DNA of 64,000 bases from CALMEC01 sp031366605 (GTDB taxonomy: Bacteria > Actinomycetota > Thermoleophilia > Miltoncostaeales > Miltoncostaeaceae). Where the stretch lies: contig JANLOO010000007.1 in NCBI GenBank assembly GCA_031366605.1, positions 62,001 to 126,000 of the forward strand, written 5' to 3'. Positions 27,772 through 35,345 of this stretch are shown in pieces. Under the pieces are notes generated by a model. The model saw only the letters and a program-made list of their open reading frames with translations. It searched no databases and was not told the DNA's origin. The translations under genes were made by a program, and so were the position numbers. The stretch's first letter is position 1, and each line of letters starts with the position of its first letter.

Positions 27772-30333
27772 ATGCATCGCACCACGAACAACGCGAACGA
27801 GCACAGAACGCTTCGTCCACCGCGATGGGCCCTGTGGCGGGTCGGACTGATCGCGTTTGTCATTTTGGTCAACGCCACGGTCGGCGCGTTCGCAGTCGCG
27901 TCCATGGCACAGTCGTCGGCAACGGTGTCCGTCACCATCGGCGACAGCCTCCAGCCGGCATGGATCACCATCGCCCCGGGCACCGTCGTGATGTTCCACA
28001 ACGCAGATGTCGCGCGTCACCAGATGCGGCCGCACGTTGCCCCGGCCGACTTCGACACCGGCGCGCTCGCGCCCGGTGAGACGGCGGGCGTGACGCTGAC
28101 GGCGGAGGGCACCTACCAGTACTTCGACCACCTGCAGGGCCACAACCACGCACAGGACTACGCGGGGACGATCGTCGTGAGCTCATCGGCGACGGCGGCA
28201 CAGGCCGGTCGCGCCGCCCCATCGGCGCTTGCCGCCGTGACACCGCCGCCGCCGACAGCCGCAACGGTGTCGCTCGCAGGCAGCGCGTTCAGCCCGCGTG
28301 CAGTGACGATCGCCGCAGGCGGGACGGTCACCTGGACCAACGACGATGGCAAGTCCCACACGGTGACGGCCTCGGACGGCGGCTTCGACAGCGGCATGCT
28401 CGCGCGCGGGGCGACATTCCAAAGGACGTTTACCGCGGCCGGCACCTACGCCTACGCATGTGACCTGCACTCCGGCATGACCGGGACCGTTGTCGTTTCC
28501 GCTTTGACCGGGACCCCGCCTCCGGCGACGACTCCGCCCCCGGCGACGACTCCGCCCCCGGCGACCACGGCTCCCGCGAGCGCTGCCGTGTCCATCGCGA
28601 ACAGCCTCTTCACACCGACCGCCGTCACGATCGCCACGGGCGGGACAGTCACCTGGACCAATGCCGATGCCCAAATCCACACCGTCACCGCCGCAGACAA
28701 CAGCTGGGACAGTGGGACCGTGGCCAAGTCGGTCGGGACCTACCAGCACACGTTCACCACCCGCGGCACGTACGCGTACATCTGCTCGTACCACCCGGAG
28801 ATGACCGCAACCGTCATCGTGGTCGACGCGGCGGGCAACACGCCACCCGCGACGTCGCCCGCGCCCGCGACCACGCCGTCGCCGACCACACCCCCTGCGA
28901 CCCCACCGGCGTCGGCGGCGACGCCCGCGGCCACGACGCCTGGGGCGGGCGCAACGCCCGCAGCGCTCCCGATGCTCGTCCAGGTCGCGCTGTCCAACAA
29001 CCTGTTCGCCCCGCGCACGATCAGCGTGGCGGTGGGTGGCACGGTGCGCTGGACCAACAACGACACCGCGGCCCACACGGTGACCGCCGGCGACACCAGC
29101 TTCGACAGCGGCATCCTCGCGAAGGCCGCGACCTTCGAACGCGCGTTCCCGACCGCTGGGACATACGCCTACGTCTGTGCGATTCATTCCGGGATGACCG
29201 GCACCGTGATCGCCGCGGCCAATCCGACCGCCGCCGCTGCGGCCGCGGCGGTGGTCCCGACCACCCCCGTCTCACGCGCGGCCCCGGTGACGAGGAAGGC
29301 GGTTGCGAAGAAGCCCGCCACACACACAGCGGCGAAGACGTCCGCACCGGCGCCCGCGACGGCCTCGGTGTCGATGAAGGGTTCGGTCTTCGGACCCGCG
29401 ACCGTCACGATCCGGCCCGGCGGCAAGGTGACGTGGGTCAACAACGATTCCGTCGTCCACACAGTCACCGCAGCCGACAGCAGCTTCGACAGTGGCATGG
29501 TCGCCATCGGCGCCCGGTACGAGCACACCTACGCCACGGCCGGGACCTACCGCTACAAATGCTCCTTCCACACCGGAATGGTGGGCACCGTGATCGCCGC
29601 CGCTGCAGTGGGTTCGGTGGGCAGGGCCACGGCGGCGCGCGCCACCGGTTCGACCACCTCGTCCGCAACGGGCGCCGGAGGCGCCACGGCAGGTCGGGCC
29701 CAGTCCGTGGCACCGCCCAAGGGCAGCGGCGCAATCAAGGCCTCCGTCGAGATGCGCGACAACCTGTTCGCACCCGCCAACCTGACCGTCCCGGTCGGCT
29801 CCACCGTCACGTTCACCAACACGGGGAAGGCCCCGCACACCGCCACGGCAGCCGACAAGTCCTTCGACAGCAAGATCGTCCCGCCAGGTGCGAAGTGGTC
29901 GACGACCTTCACGAAGATCGGGACCTTCAAGTACGTCTGCATCATCCACCCCGGCATGGCCGGATCTGTGACGGTCACCAAGGACGACGCGTCCCAGGCG
30001 GTCGCCTCGGTGCCCGGAGGCAGTCAGGGCGCAAGCCCTCCTGCCACCCCGGCTGAGGGAACGCCGTCAGCATCGGGTGGGCAGGTGCCCTCGGCGGTGA
30101 CTGGTAGCGGGAGCGCGAGCTACCGGGGAGTCGCACTCCTGGTCAGTGGCCTGGTGATCGGCGGGGGATTGCTCTACCTGCTTGGGATGCTGATCGTGGA
30201 GGACACACGGTGGCGCAAGGCTGCGGTGCGCACGGTTAAGGTGACCGCCGTGGCCTGGCGAACAGTGTTTGCGCGGCTCATGCATCCGATCCACCCGCGT
30301 TCCCGTCCACTGCGGATCGGCCTCCACCATTGA
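27772..30333 (+). CDS. Membrane-anchored protein with six tandem cupredoxin domains
   Basis: This 853-residue protein has an N-terminal hydrophobic segment (about 23-43, signal or anchor), six plastocyanin-like domains at roughly 52-140, 164-243, 271-351, 403-482, 531-612 and 657-739, separated by Pro/Thr/Ala-rich linkers (TPPPATTPPP type), and a C-terminal helix (about 786-809) followed by basic residues. Domains 2-6 each keep the full type 1 copper set: His in (S/I/A/V/P)HTVTA or HTATA, and the C-x2-H-x4-M cluster such as CDLHSGM. Domain 1 lacks Cys and Met (YFDHLQGHNH). It should sit outside the membrane and bind up to five copper ions. The role may be electron transfer or copper storage. 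A hairpin terminator follows. Confidence 0.85.
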   Translation: MHRTTNNANEHRTLRPPRWALWRVGLIAFVILVNATVGAFAVASMAQSSATVSVTIGDSLQPAWITIAPGTVVMFHNADVARHQMRPHVAPADFDTGALAPGETAGVTLTAEGTYQYFDHLQGHNHAQDYAGTIVVSSSATAAQAGRAAPSALAAVTPPPPTAATVSLAGSAFSPRAVTIAAGGTVTWTNDDGKSHTVTASDGGFDSGMLARGATFQRTFTAAGTYAYACDLHSGMTGTVVVSALTGTPPPATTPPPATTPPPATTAPASAAVSIANSLFTPTAVTIATGGTVTWTNADAQIHTVTAADNSWDSGTVAKSVGTYQHTFTTRGTYAYICSYHPEMTATVIVVDAAGNTPPATSPAPATTPSPTTPPATPPASAATPAATTPGAGATPAALPMLVQVALSNNLFAPRTISVAVGGTVRWTNNDTAAHTVTAGDTSFDSGILAKAATFERAFPTAGTYAYVCAIHSGMTGTVIAAANPTAAAAAAAVVPTTPVSRAAPVTRKAVAKKPATHTAAKTSAPAPATASVSMKGSVFGPATVTIRPGGKVTWVNNDSVVHTVTAADSSFDSGMVAIGARYEHTYATAGTYRYKCSFHTGMVGTVIAAAAVGSVGRATAARATGSTTSSATGAGGATAGRAQSVAPPKGSGAIKASVEMRDNLFAPANLTVPVGSTVTFTNTGKAPHTATAADKSFDSKIVPPGAKWSTTFTKIGTFKYVCIIHPGMAGSVTVTKDDASQAVASVPGGSQGASPPATPAEGTPSASGGQVPSAVTGSGSASYRGVALLVSGLVIGGGLLYLLGMLIVEDTRWRKAAVRTVKVTAVAWRTVFARLMHPIHPRSRPLRIGLHH

Positions 30334-30350
30334 GGCACGACTCCAGAGGC

Positions 30351-30377
30351 GAACGGGCGGCCCCGGGTCGCCCGTTC
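30351..30377 (+). terminator. Hairpin after multi-cupredoxin gene
   Basis: A 9-bp perfect stem, GAACGGGCG and CGCCCGTTC with a 9-nt GC-rich loop, starts 18 nt after the stop codon. The tail GTGTTG is only weakly U-rich. Confidence 0.6.
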
Positions 30378-30540
30378 GTGTTGCACCGACGCGGGTTGTG
30401 GTCCCCGTCCGACGAGAACCACGCCTCCCGTGTGTCCAGAAACCGATCAGTAGTTCTCACGGATACCCGCCGCGGCTGGTCGCGATGCAACGCGTGCCGG
30501 GACGGGACAGTCTTGAACAAGTCAACGAGGAGGAATCACA

Positions 30541-31053
30541 ATGTCAGTCAAACTGCCAATGCTCGTCGCGACCGGCGCGGGTGTCCTTGCACTCGCACTC
30601 GCCGGCTGTGGCGGCGGAGACACCAAGACCGAGACGCAGGGGCTGGACACGTCAACCACCTCCGCGGAGACCACGTCGACGCAGACCACACCCGCGGCGT
30701 CTCCAGGGGCCACGGCGCGTACCGTCACGATGAGTGACTTCAAGTTCACGCCACAAGACGCGACGGCCCCCGCGGGCGAGATCAAACTGACCGCACCCAA
30801 CACCGGCAAGGCGCCGCACGAGTTGGTGTTGGTCAAGTTCGGAGGCGACCCAGGCAAGCTGCCGACGCAGGCGGGCGGCGACGCCAACGAGGGCGCATTC
30901 CCCGAGTCGGCCCTTCCTGGCGAGATCGGCGAGACCGAGCCCGGTGCAAGCGGCACCCTGACGGTGACGCTCCCTGCGGGCAAGTACGTGATGCTCTGCA
31001 ACGTGCCCGGTCACTACAAGGCCGGCATGTACGGAACGCTCATCGTCAAGTAA
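30541..31053 (+). CDS. Cupredoxin lipoprotein
   Basis: This 170-residue secreted protein has a lipoprotein signal ending in LAGC (Cys23), a Ser/Thr-rich linker to about residue 60, and one cupredoxin domain. Copper ligands are His in APHELVL and CNVPGHYKAGM (Cys, His, Met). This resembles sulfocyanin-like or plastocyanin-like electron carriers attached to the outer face of the membrane. A GAGGAGG ribosome site precedes the ATG. It follows the six-domain cupredoxin protein and precedes narK, with terminators on both sides, so it is probably its own transcript. Confidence 0.9.
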   Translation: MSVKLPMLVATGAGVLALALAGCGGGDTKTETQGLDTSTTSAETTSTQTTPAASPGATARTVTMSDFKFTPQDATAPAGEIKLTAPNTGKAPHELVLVKFGGDPGKLPTQAGGDANEGAFPESALPGEIGETEPGASGTLTVTLPAGKYVMLCNVPGHYKAGMYGTLIVK

Positions 31054-31059
31054 GCGCAC

Positions 31060-31089
31060 GTCTGGGGCGATCCGCGGGTCGCCCCAGAC
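31060..31089 (+). terminator. Strong hairpin after cupredoxin lipoprotein
   Basis: A perfect 11-bp stem, GTCTGGGGCGA and TCGCCCCAGAC with an 8-nt loop, begins 7 nt after the stop. There is no U-run, but this is typical of high-GC actinobacterial terminators. Confidence 0.65.
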
Positions 31090-31097
31090 CACCCCGG

Positions 31098-31129
31098 AGC
31101 CGGTCGTTGGATGTTCCACACGACCGGCT
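31098..31129 (+). terminator. Second tandem hairpin, 5' of narK
   Basis: A perfect 10-bp stem, AGCCGGTCGT and ACGACCGGCT, with inner TGGA/TCCA pairing and a TTTC tail, lies 8 nt after the first hairpin and 90 nt before narK. It may be part of a tandem terminator or a narK leader structure. Confidence 0.5.
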
Positions 31130-31218
31130 TTCGGCATTTCTCGTGCGTGTGCGCCGTACCGGGCGATGCATCTGTCGACCTACCCTCCCGATCGTCCGCT
31201 CAGTGTGGAGGGAGATCA

Positions 31219-32601
31219 ATGGGTTCGAATACGGTTGCAGGTCAAGCGCCAGTCGGCATCTCCGGCGATGTCCGGAGCAAGTATTGGATCGACGATTGGC
31301 GACCCGAGGATGCCGCGTTCTGGAAGGAGGGCGGGGAGCGAGTTGCCAAACGCAACCTCGCGTTCTCGATTTTCGCCGAGCACATCGGCTTTTCGGTGTG
31401 GACCCTCTGGGCGGTGTTCGTATTGTTCATGGGCAAGTCGTACGGCTTTGATCCGTCGCAGAAGTTCCTCCTGACGGCGGTGCCGGCGGCGGCGGGTTCC
31501 ATGCTGCGGTTGCCGTACACGTTCGCAGTGGCCCGGTTCGGCGGACGCAACTGGACGATCTTCAGCGTGCTGATGTTGCTGGTGCCGTGCACGTTCGCCG
31601 GGTTGGTGCTCAAGCCGGGCGTGTCGTTCTCGACGGCGCTGATCGCGGCGCTGCTGGCCGGCATCGGCGGCGGCAACTTCGCCTCGTCAATGGCCAACAT
31701 CAACGCGTACTACCCGCAACGCTTGAAGGGCTGGGCGCTCGGTCTCAACGCCGGCGGTGGCAACATCGGCGTACCGGCTGCGCAACTGGTCGGCCTGGCG
31801 GTGCTGGCACTGGCCGGCACGGACCACCCACGCTTGATCCTGGCGGTCTACATCCCACTGATCGCGATCGCCGCGGTCTGCGCATCGCTGTTCATGAACA
31901 ACCTGACCCAGGCCCGCAACGAGAAACGGTCCATGCGCGATGTCGCACGTGACCGCCACACCTGGATCATGTCGACGCTCTACATCGGGACGTTCGGATC
32001 GTTCATCGGGTTCAGCTTCGCGTTCGGGCAAGTACTGCTGGTGCAGTTCAAGGACACGTTCGACTCGCCGATCAAAGCGGCCTACCTGACGTTCATCGGC
32101 CCGCTCGTCGGTTCGCTGATTCGACCTGTGGGCGGCAAGCTCGCGGACCGTTTCGGTGGTGCACGGATCACGCTCCTGACCTTCGTCGCGATGGCCGCCA
32201 GCGCATCGACGGTGTTGGTCGCGTCCCTGCAGCGGTCGCTGCCGTTGTTCCTGGTCGGCTTCATCAGCCTGTTCTTCTTCAGCGGCCTCGGCAACGGCTC
32301 GACGTACAAGATGATCCCCAGCATCTTCACAGCCAAGGCACGTCGTGCAATCGCAGCCGGGCGTGACGAGGTGGACGCCGAGCACGACAGTCGGCGCCTT
32401 TCGGCCGGGCTGATCGGACTGGCGGGGGCGGTTGGGGCATTCGGCGGCGTGCTCGTCAACCTGGCGTTCCGCCAGTCGTTTCTGTCGACCGGCGAAGCCA
32501 ACAGCGCCTACGTCGGGTTCATCGCGTTCTACGCGGTGTGCTTCGCATTGACCTGGTTCGCCTACCTGCGGTCGGCCCCCGGCCGGCTCGAGGGCGTCTG
32601 A
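31219..32601 (+). CDS. narK: Nitrate/nitrite MFS transporter
   Basis: This 460-residue protein has 12 hydrophobic segments and the two nitrate signature regions of the NNP family: AGIGGGNFASSMANINAYYP and FFSGLGNGSTYKMIPSIF. Conserved Arg residues in MLRLPYTFAVARFGGR fit substrate binding. It takes up nitrate or exports nitrite across the cytoplasmic membrane. The ATG at 31219 has GGAGGGAG upstream; the longer frame lacks a ribosome site. A strong terminator follows, so narK is a single-gene transcript next to the nitrite reductase operon. Confidence 0.9.
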   Translation: MGSNTVAGQAPVGISGDVRSKYWIDDWRPEDAAFWKEGGERVAKRNLAFSIFAEHIGFSVWTLWAVFVLFMGKSYGFDPSQKFLLTAVPAAAGSMLRLPYTFAVARFGGRNWTIFSVLMLLVPCTFAGLVLKPGVSFSTALIAALLAGIGGGNFASSMANINAYYPQRLKGWALGLNAGGGNIGVPAAQLVGLAVLALAGTDHPRLILAVYIPLIAIAAVCASLFMNNLTQARNEKRSMRDVARDRHTWIMSTLYIGTFGSFIGFSFAFGQVLLVQFKDTFDSPIKAAYLTFIGPLVGSLIRPVGGKLADRFGGARITLLTFVAMAASASTVLVASLQRSLPLFLVGFISLFFFSGLGNGSTYKMIPSIFTAKARRAIAAGRDEVDAEHDSRRLSAGLIGLAGAVGAFGGVLVNLAFRQSFLSTGEANSAYVGFIAFYAVCFALTWFAYLRSAPGRLEGV

Positions 32602-32624
32602 GTCTCCCTTCGGACGCCACACCC

Positions 32625-32656
32625 GCCCGCCCCCAGCCACGCTGCCGGGGGCGGGC
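32625..32656 (+). terminator. Rho-independent-like terminator after narK
   Basis: A perfect 10-bp GC stem, GCCCGCCCCC and GGGGGCGGGC with a 12-nt loop, is followed by GATTCTCTT. It starts 23 nt after the narK stop. Confidence 0.7.
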
Positions 32657-32743
32657 GATTCTCTTCGACGGGTCGCCAATCCGGACCATGGTCTTGTCCC
32701 GGTGTACAAAGATCCCGCATCGCCATCCGCCTAGCCTCATGGG

Positions 32744-34537
32744 ATGGACTCCTCTTCCCGTGAGCTGCGGTTTCTGCAGCGACTGGCCCTGGCGGCTGCG
32801 TCGACGCTTGACACAGGGGAGCTGGTGCGGTTGGTCATCTCCGAGACGACCGAAGCGGCCGGCACAGACGTCTGCAGCATCTATCTGCTCGAGGCCGATG
32901 CGGATTCGCTGCTGCTGACGGCTACCAACGGGTTGTCGCAAGCCGGGGTCGGTCGGGTGCGGTTGCGTCTGGGTGAGGGCATCACGGGATGGGCGGCTGC
33001 GGAGCGCCGCCCGGTCGTCGTCGCGGACGTCCGCACCGAGTCGCGGTTTCGTTGGCTGCACGGTGTGGACCAGGCGCGGTTCGTCTCGATGTGTTCGGTG
33101 CCGATCATCTCGGGGAACCGCTTGGTCGGTGTCCTGAACGTTCAGACGGACGCGCTGCGGGAGTTCGGCGAGGCGGACGTCAATCTGTTGGCCGCGATTG
33201 CCGCGCACGTCGCCGGAGCGCTCGAACGCAGTGAGCTGCAGAGTCGGCTGCAGAGTCGCCTGGGGGAGCTGCGCCGCTCCGAGGAGATCAACCGTCGCTT
33301 CAGCGAGCTGACCCTGTCAGGGGCGGGGCTGGACGCGATCTGTGCCGGGATCGAGCGGCACGCGGGTGCACCGGTCGCGGTGTACGACGACGAGGGCGAG
33401 CGGCTGGGCGGCAGCACTGACGCAGCCATCCCCACGCGGCTTGAGGGGTTCGTCGACCCTGCCCGCCGCGATGACGAGCTGACCGTCGTACCGGTTCGGG
33501 CAGGCCGCGACCTGCTGGGCTGGCTCGTGGTGGTCCCGGCCGACGCGTTCGAGGCGTCGACCCGGCGCCTCGCGATCGAACACGGCGTGACGGTGCTTGC
33601 ACTCGAGTTGGTGCGTCAACGCTCGTCGACCGAGACCGAGGAGCGGTTTCGGGGAGATCTCCTCGAAGAGCTGCTGTCGGGCAAGCCCTCCCCGTCCGAC
33701 GCCTCGCGCCTGGCACGCCGCGCGGGCCGCCTGGGTGTTCGGCTGCGCGGCCGGGTGTGGGCCCTCGTCATCGAGCCGGACGATTCGTCCGCACATGAGC
33801 GGCTCGAGGATGCCCTGACTCGGCGGCGCGTGGTGCGGGCGCTCACCGATCTGGTCGCCGAGCACGGTGGCCTGGTGGTCGACCGGTCAGGGGGGTTCGT
33901 GGTGCTGGTCCCCGGTGACGCCTCTACCGAGACCATCGAGCGCAACGCACGCGCCGCCGTGGACGTTGCGACCGGACGGGCCCGGGGCGCATCGCAAAGT
34001 GTCGGGATCGCCTCACGTGCAGGTGAACTCGACGAGCTTCACCGCCTGGTCGGCGAGGCGCGCCACGCAGTCCGGGTCTCGCGTCGCGCGGATCGACGCG
34101 ACGCGGTTGCGACCTACCGCCGCCTGGGGGTCGAGCGCCTGCTGTTCGAGGTGACCGATTTGGAGCGCCTGGCCGCCTACGTCGACGAGTTCATCGGCCC
34201 GCTGCTGCGCCACAGCCGACGCGGTCCGGGTGCGGCGCCCCTGATCGAAACCCTGGAGGCGCTCGTCAGTGAGGGGTGGAACCTGCGGGCCGCGTCACGA
34301 CGCCTCAACGTCCACATCAACACATTGCTCTACCGGATCCGCAAAATTGAGGAGCTGACCGAGCGGAGCCTCGATGACGGCGACGACCGCCTGTCGCTGT
34401 CCCTTGCGTTGCGGGCCCAAGGGATGCTGGACGGAGCATCCGATCGATCCCGCCGTGAATCTCGGACGAAGGATCCATACGTTGACGGCGAGAGCGTGCC
34501 TACGCTTGTCACTGTGAATGACGGAGGCAATGAATGA
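32744..34537 (+). CDS. GAF-PucR-type transcriptional regulator
   Basis: This 597-residue protein has an N-terminal GAF domain (about 8-165, with GEGITGWAAAERRPVVVADV and MCSVPIISGNRLVGVLNVQT), a central region of CdaR/GGDEF-like type, and a C-terminal PucR helix-turn-helix (about 500-560, NLRAASRRLNVHINTLLYRI). Family members sense small ligands and control purine or nitrogen metabolism. Its TGA overlaps the ATG of the Mo-protein gene (ATGA), which makes it the first gene of the nitrite reductase operon and its likely regulator. The ligand, perhaps nitrate or nitrite, is not known. Confidence 0.85.
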   Translation: MDSSSRELRFLQRLALAAASTLDTGELVRLVISETTEAAGTDVCSIYLLEADADSLLLTATNGLSQAGVGRVRLRLGEGITGWAAAERRPVVVADVRTESRFRWLHGVDQARFVSMCSVPIISGNRLVGVLNVQTDALREFGEADVNLLAAIAAHVAGALERSELQSRLQSRLGELRRSEEINRRFSELTLSGAGLDAICAGIERHAGAPVAVYDDEGERLGGSTDAAIPTRLEGFVDPARRDDELTVVPVRAGRDLLGWLVVVPADAFEASTRRLAIEHGVTVLALELVRQRSSTETEERFRGDLLEELLSGKPSPSDASRLARRAGRLGVRLRGRVWALVIEPDDSSAHERLEDALTRRRVVRALTDLVAEHGGLVVDRSGGFVVLVPGDASTETIERNARAAVDVATGRARGASQSVGIASRAGELDELHRLVGEARHAVRVSRRADRRDAVATYRRLGVERLLFEVTDLERLAAYVDEFIGPLLRHSRRGPGAAPLIETLEALVSEGWNLRAASRRLNVHINTLLYRIRKIEELTERSLDDGDDRLSLSLALRAQGMLDGASDRSRRESRTKDPYVDGESVPTLVTVNDGGNE

Positions 34538-35133
34538 CCACTGACGCCGTAGCCACGCCGCGGTTCCAGCCGCGAGTTCAACGGCTGGTCGACCGCATCC
34601 AGCCGGTGCACCTGGAGGCGGTGATCCCGACGTATGAGGCCGATTGGACGGTGGCGGTCGACGGACTCGTCGAGACGCCGATCGCCCTGTCGCTCGAGGC
34701 ATTGCGCGGGATGGGGGCCCAGGAGCGGGTCATCGATTTCCACTGCGTGTGGGGATGGTCCAAGCCGCGGTGTCGGTGGACGGGGATCAGCGTCGAGCGC
34801 GTCTTGGAACTCGCCGGGATCCCCGCCGAGGCCACTGTCGTGACGGTGGCATGTCGCAACGCGCCGTACGCCAGCTGTCTGCGCATCGAGGATGCGCGCG
34901 CCGGGATGCTGGCATGGGCCCTCGACGGTGAGGATCTGGCCCCTGAGCACGGATGGCCGCTGCGGTTCGTCCCACCTGACTGGTTGTGGGCCTACAAGGG
35001 CGTCAAATGGGCGGGTCGCCTGACCGTGGGCGATGTGTTTCGTGCGGGCTTTTGGGAGGCGAAGACCGGCGACGCCGAGGGCCGCATCCCGCCGGATCAA
35101 CTGGTGCCCTTTACCGACAAGGAGCTTGGATGA
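34534..35133 (+). CDS. Sulfite-oxidase-family molybdopterin oxidoreductase
   Basis: This 199-residue soluble protein consists of one oxidoreductase molybdopterin-binding domain. The Mo-ligating Cys lies in DFHCVWGWSKPRCRWTGISV (about residue 71), and the end PDWLWAYKGVKWAGRL matches the dimer-side motif. There is no signal peptide, haem domain or FAD domain. It is coupled by ATGA on both sides, to the PucR regulator and to the small Cys protein, inside the nirBD operon. Eukaryotic assimilatory nitrate reductase uses the same Mo fold, so a nitrate-reducing role is plausible. Sulfite or sulfoxide chemistry is the alternative. Confidence 0.85.
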   Translation: MTTDAVATPRFQPRVQRLVDRIQPVHLEAVIPTYEADWTVAVDGLVETPIALSLEALRGMGAQERVIDFHCVWGWSKPRCRWTGISVERVLELAGIPAEATVVTVACRNAPYASCLRIEDARAGMLAWALDGEDLAPEHGWPLRFVPPDWLWAYKGVKWAGRLTVGDVFRAGFWEAKTGDAEGRIPPDQLVPFTDKELG

Positions 35134-35345
35134 AGCTGAGGACCCTGCAAGAGGTTGTCGACGAGCGGCGCCTGCGCCCCAACGACTGTCGCGCGTGCAA
35201 GAACTTTGAGCCGGCGACGGATGGGTTGGCGTACGGGTGGTGCGATCCGCACAAGCAGTACGTCAAGCTCTACCACCCCGCGGGGACGTTCTACTCGCAA
35301 TGCCGGTTCAAGGGCATCCGCCATCCAAAGCGGGAGGCGGCGTGA
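35130..35345 (+). CDS. Small four-Cys protein of the nitrite reductase operon
   Basis: This 71-residue protein contains CRACKNF, YGWCDPH and SQCRFK. The pattern C-x2-C-x14-C-x15-C, with aromatic residues around it, could hold an Fe-S cluster or zinc, and the layout recalls (but does not match) high-potential iron-sulfur proteins. I do not recognise a named family. The ATG overlaps the Mo-protein stop (ATGA) and its own stop overlaps the nirB GTG (GTGA). So it is made together with both enzymes, and an electron-carrier or assembly role is possible. Confidence 0.75.
   Translation: MKLRTLQEVVDERRLRPNDCRACKNFEPATDGLAYGWCDPHKQYVKLYHPAGTFYSQCRFKGIRHPKREAA

Noticed and set aside
28500..28960. Pro/Ala/Thr-coding direct repeats
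   Set aside because: These encode linkers of the multi-cupredoxin protein and are not an independent DNA repeat or CRISPR array.
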